Origin: Silene conica
Lineage: Eukaryota; Streptophyta; Magnoliopsida; Caryophyllales; Caryophyllaceae
Direction: 5' to 3'
Length of the DNA: 64,000 bases
Assembly: GCA_029255685.2 (NCBI GenBank)
Contig: CM055320.2
Coordinates: forward strand, 12,634,614 to 12,698,613
This document shows positions 36,392 to 46,399 of this stretch, piece after piece. The notes below the pieces were generated by a model, which was not told where the DNA came from, searched no databases, and saw nothing but the letters and a program-made list of their open reading frames with translations. A program made the translations under genes and the position numbers. Every line of letters begins with the position of its first letter. Position 1 is the first letter of the stretch.

Positions 36392-36864
36392 ATGACTCTC
36401 ACAAACGGGCAAAAAAACAGAGCCTATCAGCTAAGGATCGATCTTATAACTACGCAGTTCCCAGTGCTAGTTTCTCGCCTTGAACTAGTCATTCCGAGTG
36501 ACACTGTCTGGGACCTGGTAGAACATCCTCCAATTGCCAACCTTTTTGGCATCCTACACGGTAACCCCCTCTGCAGTCTGGTTGTTCCAGACGATGGAGT
36601 TACTGATGAGATTGTAACTGAGAAGATGTGGAGTTCCGCAAGTTAAGAAGCGATTTCCTTGTCTACATTAAGCGTATACTAAACTTGATAGACTACGCAA
36701 CATTATCTGATTTGTGTGCCGGTAGAGTGTTCAATCTAGGTAATGTCCGTCTGCGCATTTTAATGTTTTATGATCATTACGTGGCTAGTCAACCTGAATT
36801 AATTGAAGCTGGAGATTACGAAGGAGATCTGGATTCTTCATCTTCGTCATCCGAAGATAATTAA
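36392..36864 (+). pseudogene. Small gene of unknown function, one frame interruption
   Basis: The ATG at 36392 opens MTLTNGQKNRAYQLRIDLIT, and the frame runs to a stop at 36644-36646. From about 36628 the next frame carries a fitting continuation (EFRKLRSDFLVYIKRILNLI, then LCAGRVFNLGNVRLRI) to a stop at 36862-36864, ending in an acidic serine tail (DLDSSSSSSEDN). The two overlap near 36625-36646, so a single small frameshift probably split one protein of about 155 residues. No known domain is recognised; it is mostly helical-looking with hydrophobic heptad-like stretches. It sits between the left subterminal array and the convergent PMD gene, in the position that mudrB occupies in MuDR. Confidence 0.55.
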
Positions 36865-37104
36865 GTATTGTAAACTTGTATTTGATGTTTGATGTGTTTT
36901 CGTTAATGTCTAATGTATTCTATGTTTTCATCAAATTTTAGTTACGATTTATGTTTTATGTGCTTTTGTTCATGTCCGATGTAAGCTATGAGTTCTAATA
37001 AATATTAAAATATGCATAAAAACACTAATAAACTAACAAAGAAGTCACAAGAAAAATAAAATAGTCCGTACATAAGACCACAAATAAAGTCCAAGCATAA
37101 AAAA

Positions 37105-39072
37105 CTAGTAAACTACATCATCATCATCATCATCGTCCTCCTCCTCCTCCTCCTCATCATCATCAGCAGGAACATCCTCAGCGTCATCCTTCGTTATGTA
37201 GAACTGCTCCATATCATCGACCAAGCGTCGCACGTACGGCCATTTCTGGTCGGGGTCCTAACTATAGATCTGCGAGAAATGACGACTAAGAGCCCGGCCA
37301 ACCTCCGGCTCCTCGGGGAAAGGGGGTGAGCGCATCTGAACACGGCGTGCAGGGGGGTAGAAGTGTGGGTGAGAAATCTTCTTGAACCAACTCATGTACC
37401 GTGGATCACACTGAAACGGCATCAAAGCCCGGTCATGACGATGTCTCAACGGAATCTCAGCCTCTCTCAAACCCCAATCAAAATAAGCAGCATCACCGTA
37501 CGACAGCTTGTAACCCTGAGCCGGCTTCGCCGGACGACTCTCGGCAGCTGGGACCCGCATAGGGTTTGTGTGATCCTGAACATAGCCAAACTGACGGAGA
37601 CACCTATCAGGCTGGTACGGCTCCACTATATCCAAAAACCTGATCACCCCCGAGTAGTGCGTACTCCGACAACCCCTGTATGGGCTAACACCGTAAGGGA
37701 GCCACGTCACCTGCTCCGCCCTCAGCCCGTCCAACCTCTGCCTGTGCTGCTCCAACAACCCCTCATCTCCCCTAAACCTAGGAACTCGTGACCAAGCCTC
37801 GACAAGTGGTCGTCCCTCAACATAATATCCCGAGTGAGGCCTGAACGCCGGAAAATACTCGTATATCCAAGCCTGGAGCAACGGCAGACAACCGCTAACC
37901 CCAGCTGCCTCCCTACGCGAAGCCATCCCCAACTGTCGGTACAGGTACGCCAATGTCTCGACCCCCCAAGCATAACCGCGTATATCATCTAAATCATCAA
38001 ACAGCGGCAACATACGAGCGACAACCCGATCGCTGGACTTGTCGGTGAACAAAGTCTGTCCAACCAACAACATCATGTACGCCCGTAGGGAGTCCTGCTG
38101 GCTCCCCTTCTCCGCAACATCCATCAGCTTCCTCACCAAAATCCCCCCACTCCTGTAAAGGGGTGCAGTCACGGCCGCCACGTCGATGCCAAACAAGGCC
38201 GCGAACTTCCCCTTCAGACCAATCTCCCCCCTCGTACCCTCGTCCATAACCCTAGCGCCATCCACCCGTATGTCGAGGATCCTGTGAACGTCGTGCAACA
38301 GTATCGTAATCTCACCAAACGGCATGTGGAAAGTGTTGGTGTCCGGCTGCCACCTCTCGACGAACGCACTGATAAGGTTCTCATCCAACCCGGTGGTCAA
38401 TGAGGTCCTAAGATGATCAAGCCCGCTCTCGCCAACTCTATCCATAACCGAAGAGCGGACCCTCAACTTACTCATCTTCTCCATAGCGCCCGGCCTCTCG
38501 TAACACGTGATCCACTGTCTCGCGCTCCCCTCATCCGTCCAACTACTGCGAGCTACGTGGCCACCGAAGCTACGTAGGACAGTAAGTACAGACGGGCCCC
38601 CCTCAACCGGACCCTGTAGACGCCAGGAAAGATCCGGAATCTTCTTCCTCCCGCCCGTGCTACTAGAGGCACCACCCTCCACAAATGGCCTATATCGGCC
38701 GCTACCATCACGTACGATCACCTTAACTGGTCGATCGGCTGCCTCCTCGTCCAAAAACTGGGAGTCGTGCTCCTCCTCCTCCTCAACCTCGACATCATCA
38801 TCATCATCCTCATCCTCTCTCCCGGCCCTAAACTGCTCCACCTCCTCATCCTCCGAACTACTAACTCGGTCCCTAAAAAAAGCCCTCGGTAGCTGTAGCT
38901 CGTCCTCGGGAGTAGGGTCGGGAGACCTTATTAGGAGACCCTTTCCCCTACCCCTACCCCTACCCCTAACTCCCCTACCAGCCCGTGGCGCTGCTGCTGG
39001 TTGTGATGCTATCGGGACACGACGCTTAGATCCCGTCACTCTTCGGCCTGCGGTACGGCCAATCGCAGGCAT
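37105..39072 (-). CDS. Plant mobile domain (PMD, MAIN-like) protein
   Basis: A single-exon gene. The ATG at 39072 opens a 604-residue frame with a basic N-terminus (residues 1-50, GRGVRGRGRGRGKG), a long acidic stretch (about 70-110) and a PMD (about 170-520; VERWQPDTNTFHMPFGEITI, then LHDVHRILDI, and YEYFPAFRP later). PMD proteins such as MAIN and MAIL1 act in the plant nucleus in gene expression and transposon silencing, and the domain is also widespread in transposons. A TAG at 37260-37258 ends this frame, but the same frame reads on for 50 codons (DPDQKWPYVRRLVDDMEQFY, then a D/E-rich run) to a TAG at 37107-37105. The ancestral protein was probably about 655 residues; read-through is the alternative. 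Codons are markedly GC-rich against the AT-rich surroundings. Confidence 0.8.
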
Positions 39073-39394
39073 GATATCATCCTCATTTACGAGATTACAA
39101 TAACGTTAAATTAATATAATTAAACAAATTGTCATAAAAAACTAAAATAATAAAAACTAAAATATAAAATACACAAAATTACCAAAATTAAACAAATTTT
39201 CATAAATAACTAAAATAATTCAAAATAAAATCAAAATTAAATAAAATTAACAACTTAAATAATTTAAACTATACATTAAAATACAAAATTAATAACTTTT
39301 TATACAATTAGATACAAAATTAATATCTTTTAATGAAAAAATAATAAATTTTAACTATTAAAATTGAAAATATACGGTTAAAACGACAAAAAAA
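39073..39394. other. AT-rich upstream region of the PMD gene
   Basis: Strongly A/T-rich sequence between the PMD start codon and the right subterminal array. It presumably holds the promoter and 5' leader, but no definite TATA box was chosen. Confidence 0.4.
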
Positions 39395-39690
39395 AAACGA
39401 ACCATGGAGGGACATGTGGATTTCACGTCCAAACCACGGAAGGACGTGAAATCCACACGTCTCTCACCCTCACCAACGTGCAGATGGCACGTCCATAACC
39501 AGGACCAACGTGCGATTCGCACGTCCACCTCCATGGCCAACGTGCAGGTTGCACGTCCACCCCCATGACCAACGTGCAGGTTGCACGTCCCTCCCCTACT
39601 AAGCCGCGCACAGTTCACGTCATACCCTCCTATGGACGTGCAAATGCAACGTCCTATACCACTATGGACGTTGATTTGTCACGTCCCTAC
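39395..39690. repeat. Right subterminal array of ACGTCC/GGACGT motifs
   Basis: About a dozen motifs of the type CACGTCC, GGACGTG and CAACGTGCA, spaced about 20 to 30 bp, such as 'ccaacgtgcaggttgcacgtcc' repeated twice near 39537-39591. It shares the hexamer with the left array but has different spacers. It lies upstream of the PMD gene as the left array lies upstream of the small gene. Confidence 0.7.
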
Positions 39691-40187
39691 ACCCCGCAAC
39701 CCCCTTTCTCTTCCTTCCCAAATACATGCAACTACAACTACAACATACATCAACAACTACAACGACAAACAATAACAACAACACTAATAACAACAAGAAA
39801 CAATAACAACAACACTAATCAAGATTGAAAAATCAGAAATTGAATTACAAATTGAAAAAGAAATTGAAAAATCAACATAATGAACAACATCAATAACGAA
39901 TTTACACAACAACAACAACAACTACTATTACTAGCCTAATTAACATAACATTATACAAATAAAACTAAATTAATTTTAAAAAAAACACTTACCTTTTGAA
40001 ATTGGTCTGGCGGTTGTAGTGGTGGTGTCGTCCGGTGGTGTGTTGCGGCGGTCTGAAGGCGGCAGTGGTGTGGGTCGGCGGTGGTGTGGGTCGGCGGTGG
40101 TGTGGGATTTAGGAGGGAGAAGGTTTTTTTGAATTAATGAATGAAGGAAGAAGGGAAGTAAGGGCAAGTTGGTAATTATTATGAATT
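39691..40187. other. Spacer between right array and right TIR
   Basis: CA-rich low-complexity sequence (caacaac and aacaat runs at 39725-39920), then a G/T-rich 'ggcggtggtgtgggtc' tandem near 40060-40110. No convincing gene. Confidence 0.5.
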
Positions 40188-40258
40188 ACGTCGACGATTT
40201 TTCGCAAAACGTCGACGACCTTTCGCGATTCGGATTCTTTTCTATTTGTTAATTACCT
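40188..40258 (-). repeat. Right terminal inverted repeat
   Basis: Reverse complement of the left TIR with a few mismatches. It includes the two GTCGACG palindromes. Confidence 0.75.
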
Positions 40259-40394
40259 CATGTCATTCATTAAGGTTGATTTCGGGATACATATTTCTAT
40301 GTTATATCGTTTATAGAAAAAGTTTTACATTTCGACTAATATCATGTTATAGTATACGGGTTTAAAACTTAATTACAAACATTATCTAGATATG

Positions 40395-40425
40395 CCCGTG
40401 CATTTTTGCACGGGTGCTAAACTAG
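40395..40425 (+). mobile_element. Helitron 3' terminus
   Basis: An 8-bp stem (cccgtgca 40395-40402, tgcacggg 40407-40414) with a TTTT loop, then CTAG at 40422-40425 and T. Its 5' partner is not identified. It closes within 170 bp of the PMD element, which may have inserted into this Helitron. Confidence 0.8.
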
Positions 40426-40975
40426 TGTCTATATATTAGCAAAAAGACTTGTCTTATCCATGCAAGTGGGGTATATTTGACCCGTTTAGTCTTAAAACGA
40501 TTATATCCGTCTTAAAAGAGACTTATTGTTGGCCATAGAAGACGTCAATTAACATATCTTAAGTTTTATCGTATTTAAAAAAAAACAAAATAAATATGGC
40601 TATATAGAACATCACTTGTCTAACAACTCTAAGATTTAAATCATTTAACTATGAGTTTAATTATTTTAAAAAAAATTAAAATGATATTTTAAAAATTGAT
40701 AGTATATTTTATCTCAAGAGAGCATATAAACATATACTCGTATATTTTACCAAACAACTACTCTATATGACTAAGCTCGTCTACTACAAGACCAACAATT
40801 TTGTGTTGGGGAGTAGTAGTAGTACTCTTATATCGGTTTTCAAATATCTCTCACAAATAATTATAACATTATAAAAGAAACGTACAATTGAAAGTATTTA
40901 AATTATATTTTTGACAACAATAAAAATAATGTAGCTTACACAATATTAATCCGGCTCTCAGAATCGGTTTGTATT
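40426..40975. other. AT-rich intergenic DNA
   Basis: No gene or repeat is recognised. Confidence 0.4.
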
Positions 40976-41545
40976 AAAATTATTATTATCATTATTATTA
41001 AACGCGAGACTTTTATTGAGATAAAATCAAACTTTACAAAAAATTAGTGGGCACCCGAGATATATGTTGGGCACCCACTCCCTTAGCAATAGCAAAGCTA
41101 AGTCTAGAAAAAATATAAGCGACAACACGAACCCCAACATCCTGAGATACAAAGAATTTCTGAATCTGCTTGAGCGAAGCAACAACCCCCATATCAAGCT
41201 CCCCGAAGACGAGAAAGAGAAGGGTAGGAAACCATAGTCGCCGCCACGCACAAATCCCGGTACTTGGCACACTTAGCTGAGTAGCATCCGCAACAACCCG
41301 ACCAAGCACAAACTCAGACATACTGGACTGAGTCAAGGGGGAAGAACATGTCGATCAATACACATATCACACCCCAAGTCCCATGAATAAAACAATAATC
41401 CGCCGTACGAAGAGACATGCCATGCCCATCAACCAAACCAATATCAACCTCCCAACCAATATAAATCCCAGACCTATAGCAGATATCCAACAAAGTGTCC
41501 CGAACAAGGTTGTGAGTTGTGACGATGTTTGACACCCATCATTAT
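40976..41545 (-). pseudogene. LINE 3' fragment, second partial copy
   Basis: A diverged duplicate of the last quarter of the neighbouring LINE fragment. The minus-strand frames read LVRDTLLDICYRSGI and SLKQIQKFFVSQDVGVR, then LSFAIAKGVGAQ, the same order as at 41608-42120. It ends in an ATT/ATC microsatellite (about 40980-41005). Frames are broken and the copy is inactive. Confidence 0.6.
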
Positions 41546-42985
41546 CATTATTATTATTAATTTTTTTTTATAAAAACCGGGATCTTTTATTAAAAATAAT
41601 GGAGAAATTACATGAAATTTGTGGGCACCCACGAAACTAGCTGGACACCCACCCCCTTAGCAATAGCAAAACTAAGACGAGAAAAAATAAAAGCAGCGGT
41701 CCGCGAGCCGGCATCCTGGGACACAGAAAACTTCTGAATCCGCTTGAGCAAGGAAACAACGTCTTCCCCCAATTCCCCCAAAGAAGAGAAGGAGAAAGGC
41801 AAGAAGCCATAACCATGCCCCGCGTACAAGTCCCTGTACTTGGCGCACTTCCTCCGAGCAGCATCAACCACCACCCCTCCTGGCACAAAATCAGCCATAG
41901 CCCGACTGAGTCAAAGGAGAGGACCCAACCAAATCCACATAAACATCGCGCCCCCTGTCCCAAGAATAGAGCAGCAAATTAGCAGGCCGCAAAGGCCGAC
42001 CCGCTCCATCGAGCAACCTTATATCCACCTCCCGACCAGTAGAGATCCCAGACCGGTAGCAAATATCCAAAAAAGTATCACGAATAAGGTTATGCCGATA
42101 TTTGACACCAACAACACTAACGCAAGAGACAGCGTGATCCCCGAAGATATCTCCATCAAAAACCCGGGAGCAAGCCGAACAAGGCAAGGACACCGGAAAC
42201 AGCGGAACACCCAAACGATAGCTGAGCACACACCGGTAAGTCCTATTGTTCATAGTCTGCCCCAACCCAGAAATAGGGACAACCCGCAACCAATCAGATG
42301 AGCAACCTCCCAGTTGGGACTTCCAAAGCACAACCTTACGAGGGGTCAAAGAGAAAACCGACTCCGCCGAAGCAACAACCCTCGTGAAATAAACATCTGC
42401 TAATTTCTTCATAAATTTGGTGGCAGCGATCTCACTAGGGTTGCACAGAAAGTCAGAACCCGAAACCGTAGCAAAAGCATCCATAGCTGACCGAAACGAT
42501 GGTCCGGGGTCATGACACCCGAAACCCGAAGGAGCCTATTCTGCAGATCCACAGACTGTAACCGAGAAGCCAGGAAAGCATAGTGCAGAACGTCACTGGC
42601 AGCGTACACGCCAAGCCCACCAAAGGAGAAGGGGAGGGTGGCAGGCCGTCATTGCCAGTCACCAAAACCCGGTCCTGAAGCAATGACAATACGCTCTAGA
42701 TGAGAACGCAAAGCCGCGTCAAAAGTAGGCGCAGCGGACCCGAAAGCATTAGGGGAACAAGTACGCAAAGCGAAGTAAAGCTTCGAGATACCGGTACATG
42801 CCCGGAGCAAAAGAAGCTCACACTGCGGATCATCCATCAGAGAGACGGACTCCATGAGCCCAATAGTCCGTGCCACTCTCCCCATCACAACCTCACTGCG
42901 AAAATCTGGACACACACTCACCGGGGCACCAAGGACCTGGACACCGCGCATAAGGCGAGCAATATCAGAAGGATAGGGTTGTTAT
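41546..42985 (-). pseudogene. 5'-truncated LINE, C-terminal region
   Basis: Minus-strand frames in order: MRGVQVLGAPVSVCPDFRSE (42951-42649), LGVYAASDVLHYAFLASRLQ (about 42620-42440), then 42484-41891 with CSACSRVFDGDIFGDHAVSC (a CCHC-type zinc finger), RHNLIRDTFLDICYRSGI and DVYVDLVGSSPLT, and last 41898-41608 with FLPFSFSSLGEL and LSFAIAKGVGVQ. This is the region downstream of reverse transcriptase in a family of plant non-LTR elements. Reverse transcriptase itself is absent. A run near 42060-41940 (E-VD...RPAN...DVYVDL) could be a restriction-like endonuclease fold, which is inference. Several frame changes are present, so it is dead. It ends in (ATT)n and A-rich tails at about 41541-41600. 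Confidence 0.65.
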
Positions 42986-43380
42986 TATTATTATTATAGC
43001 AACTTTTCTATGGCAGATATCCAACTATTATTATTATTATTATTAGAGAAAAAGAATAAAACTAAGGATGGAGTTGGCAAACAAAGCAGACTTCTTAAGG
43101 TGCCGATCGAAACTCGTCAATTGAGCTAACAATACTCGTCAATTGTCCGACCTTCCCTCTCCGGCACACTCCTCACCTGCACTCCACCTACGCACCATAA
43201 TCCACGTCGAATGAAAGAAAAAAATGATGGTATGTGTTTTAAGGACGTTGATTTGCTTAAAGGAATGAAATTAGAGTTATCCAATCTAACTTGCTTTATT
43301 AAATGAAATTGGATTTATCCAATCTAACTTGCTTTATTAAGGACGTTGATTTGCCTAAAGGCATAGCAATTCATGTAAAA
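42986..43380. other. ATT microsatellites and spacer
   Basis: Two (ATT)n runs (about 42980-42998 and 43024-43045), then unique sequence with a short duplication: 'aaggacgttgatttgc' and 'ttatccaatctaacttgctt' each occur twice between 43240 and 43370. Confidence 0.5.
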
Positions 43381-44468
43381 TCATATATTTATTTAATGCA
43401 GAAGCCAAGCTGCTGACGTGGCATCACTAGAAAAAAGCTTTGTCCTACGTGTCGTGTTGTAAAGCATCCTAGAGCTATTGTCCAATAAGATTCAAGATAT
43501 GGTATAATGGTATAATAACTATTCCAAGATTTCACGGAGTAAATCTATGGAATCACAAGATTTCATTCCATATATTGAAACAATAAATAATGACAGTTTT
43601 GGCTGAAGATTAATTCCGTAGCACGGCCTAAATCCTAGAGTTACCAATCCATAATCACCGAACAAAAAAATACCTACAAGTATTTTTTAGACTACATTTT
43701 CGATTTACATATGGGTCGGAATAATTACGGGTCGGAATACCTACAAGAATTTTTTAGACTACATTTTTTTATGGTTTAATCGTTATTAAATATGGGTCGG
43801 AATAATTACTCTTCATCGGTATATACACTTATGTGAGCGTCGTGATTTATTACACTACATTTTCGATTTATTGTAAGACATCTGACTATTCACGTGAATG
43901 CGAAACATTTTAACAACTACGGAGTATTTATTTAATATAGTAAATAGTAAATGAGTGGTCATTTAATAATTTTGGAATGTCTTCGTGTAAGATGTCGCGC
44001 GCAATAACTGTTATTTATTATATGAACATCTTTAATAAATATAATTAAAAATAAGTTTTTTAACCCAACTATACATTTACTACTCACGTCTCATCAGATT
44101 ATTTACGTTTTGCTTTTATTGTACGATATGTAATATAAAACTTTATTTTATATATGGGTTACATATTTTAAAAATGGTGCAATGAGTAATTAAAAGTATA
44201 CAAATTCTATTGTAAATCTTAATCATCTTACTGAACAACTATATAATAGCTCATGTATACCGTCATACCGACATGTGTCATAAATAATTCAAAATTTATT
44301 TATATGTATATAATTAATCAGCTTTCTTTGATATTATTAATTACGGTATTCATCTAAAGTTAAAAACCGGCCACAGTAAATAATTAATTTGCTTATCTCC
44401 AATATTATTAACTATATTCATCTAAAGTTTAAAAAACAGACCCGTGAATTTCACGGGTTACAACCTAG
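43381..44468 (+). mobile_element. Short non-autonomous Helitron
   Basis: The left end is A|TC at 43380-43382, followed by an AT run and 'gctgctgacgtggcatcac', typical of plant Helitron 5' ends. The right end is a 7-bp stem (cccgtga 44441-44447, tcacggg 44451-44457), then CTAG at 44465-44468 and T. The 1.09-kb interior has no gene; near 43680-43830 'gggtcggaataattac' occurs as a direct repeat. Confidence 0.65.
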
Positions 44469-44872
44469 TTGGATTTTATTCTTAAAAGCAAGTCATGTGC
44501 TTAATTGCACATTAAAAAAAACTCATGGGGACATTTTGCTACATTTATAAGTTCGGGGCTTAATTTCACATGGTATCAAAGTTATGGGGTTAATTTGCTA
44601 TATTTCCCTAATTGCAACTGAACATATTAATTTTTGTTAACCCAATTATTCCAACAAAAAACATCTTAATAATTGTTAAAATTACTACAATACTTTACTA
44701 ATTAGAAGATTATAATATATCGTTCATGTTTTTAGAATAATTAAATATGATTTTAGGGAAAAGGTACTATAAAATTTAATTGTTAAAGTTGAGGAAAAAA
44801 GGCAGGAAATAAAAAATTAATGAAAAAAATGTATGTAAAAAAGTAAAGTCGTTATCTAACAACGTAATTCCG
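44469..44872. repeat. Spacer with a decayed right end of the MULE-type MITE
   Basis: About 44810-44872 reads 'gtatgtaaaaaagtaaagtc', then 'gtaattccg', the right terminal sequence of the two MITEs at 44935 and 53567. No left end is seen. The rest is plain AT-rich DNA. Confidence 0.5.
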
Positions 44873-44934
44873 TATATTGTATGTTCAGGTAAATATTGTT
44901 TGAGTCCATGTAAATGAGTCCCTCAAAAATTAAG

Positions 44935-45676
44935 GGACGTGCTTTTTCACATACGGATTTTACTTTTTCACATACGATTTTTACCATCCTACCCTTGTCA
45001 TTTTTTTTAACATTCATTCCATTAATTTTGATTTTCCCCATTAATTTTGATTTTCTCCCTTCCTTCATCTCTTAAACCAACTACTCCGTTCACCGTTACT
45101 CCGTCATCAACTCCGTTTACTGCCGTCTACTCCGTCGCCGCACTCCGTCACCGTCGTCTACTCCGTCGCCGCCCTCCGTCACCGCCGTCTACTTTGTCGC
45201 CGCCCTCCATCACCGCCGTCTACTCCTGCCGCGCAACCGTTCCCTTCCCGCCGCCACTTCCCCTCCCTCCTCCTGAAAAAAAAAATGTGAATAAAGAGTG
45301 GTAGAAGTAGTTTGGTAGAATTATCTCTGGTGAATAGGTTTGTAAAGCTTTCTTTTCATTTGTCGACGCCTGCAGATTGCCCCTTTGCCTGTTGTGAAGG
45401 AATTAGGCGTTCTTCAGTAGGTAAATAATTAATTTTATTATAATCTCAGATAAATATATTAATAATTGTTAAAAAATAAAATTGTTTACTTATTAGAAAT
45501 TTATAATCCATTATTCAAAATTTTAGAGCAATTACATTCGTTTTGAGGGGAAAATATGCGTAGAGTATGAGATTTCATTTTTCTAGGTTTAGGAAAGGAG
45601 ACAAGGGTATAATATGGAAAATTAATGAAAAAGTGTATGTGAAAGAGTAAAGTCCGTATGTAAAAAAGTAATTCCG
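44935..45676. mobile_element. MULE-type MITE with C-rich minisatellite core (copy 1)
   Basis: Terminal repeats GGACGTGCTTTTTCACATAC at the left and, reversed, CGGAATTACTTTTTTACATA at the right. The 9-bp flanks AAAATTAAG (44926-44934) and AAAATTAAA (45677-45685) match at eight positions, as expected for Mutator-like elements. The core (45070-45260) is a C-rich tandem of 'ccgtctactccgtcgccgcc' units, in sharp contrast to AT-rich arms. No transposase. Confidence 0.75.
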
Positions 45677-45749
45677 AAAATTAAAGGCCCAATCATAACT
45701 TGCTTTACAAATTAGTTCAAACCCGTAAAATTTAAAAGTTTACGTTCTT

Positions 45750-46339
45750 TTTTTTTTTTTTTGAAGGGAAAAATCGTTTCATTAATCAAAAGTCTCATGG
45801 TAGTTACAACATATGTCAAGAATAACAGGATACAAAACGATTAAAATCAAATAAACTAAATTCTCGATCAACAGAAAATTTCTAAACTTGATGGGCTCAT
45901 GAGACGCTTCTGCACATCCTCTAACATATCGCCTTCTGCGGCTTTTCACAAGAGGGTCTCCAAATTTTCTAGGGCATTGACAAGAATCAAGTTCTTTTGA
46001 CCAAAAGGTTTGTAACGAGCAATCTGACAGCAGTTTTATCTCCATAGGATCAACAATGAAAACACCGATCTTCCACTTAATTCTTGAACCTCTCAAATAG
46101 AGGGGAAAATCTCACCAAAAGATGAGGACAAAACTCACCAAAAGGTGAGAACAAAACTCACACAAAGGTGAGAACAATTCTCCAATAAAGGAGAGGCAAG
46201 AGGTTATTAGCATAAAAAAATTAAAGAAGAACGAAAACGGAAAATTTGGGGCTTACCTCCACCAAAAAAGGTAGACGGCAGCCCCCAAAAGGTTGAATTA
46301 GGGTTTAGGTTTTGTTTTTTAGAGAGAGAATCTGGAGTA
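45750..46339 (-). mobile_element. Short retroposon with 16-bp target duplication
   Basis: Flanked by perfect 16-bp duplications AAAAGTTTACGTTCTT (45734-45749 and 46340-46355), with a poly-T tract at the left, so it is a reverse-transcribed insertion on the minus strand. Its 5' part carries 'aaaccctaattcaacc' and repeated 'ctcaccttttggtgag' motifs. Its 3' end is 'ttaatgaaacgatttttccc' plus the A tail. A minus-strand frame (46096-45782, 104 codons) has no recognised domain. It could be an internally deleted LINE or a LINE-mobilised RNA. It sits within about 200 bp of the 5' exon of the DOT2 gene. Confidence 0.75.
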
Positions 46340-46399
46340 AAAAGTTTACGTTCTTAATCACCACATACCACTCCTACACTAATAAAGTACTCCGTAATA

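Larger units (their letters stand above)
35614..40258. mobile_element. MULE-like TIR element carrying a PMD gene and a small gene
   Basis: A 4.6-kb element with inverted termini. The left TIR (35614-35680) and right TIR (40188-40258, reversed) share 'gcgaaaggttgtcgacgttt' (one mismatch) and then 'tgcgaaaaatcgtcgacgt'. The outer 25 bases are more diverged (GGGGTAAGTAA against GAGGTAATTAA). Inside each TIR is an array of GGACGT/ACGTCC motifs. Two genes point towards each other, a small uncharacterised gene (plus) and a PMD protein gene (minus). No transposase is seen. Long TIRs starting in G fit Mutator-like elements, but no 9-bp duplication is recognisable at these borders, so superfamily and exact ends are inferred. 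Confidence 0.65.

Noticed and set aside
37363-37791. Plus-strand frame opposite the PMD gene
   Set aside because: Antisense shadow of the GC-rich PMD coding sequence; same for 38507-39103.
45047-45304. 85-codon open frame in the C-rich minisatellite
   Set aside because: Made of the 'ccgtctactccgtc' repeats inside a MITE, with no domain.
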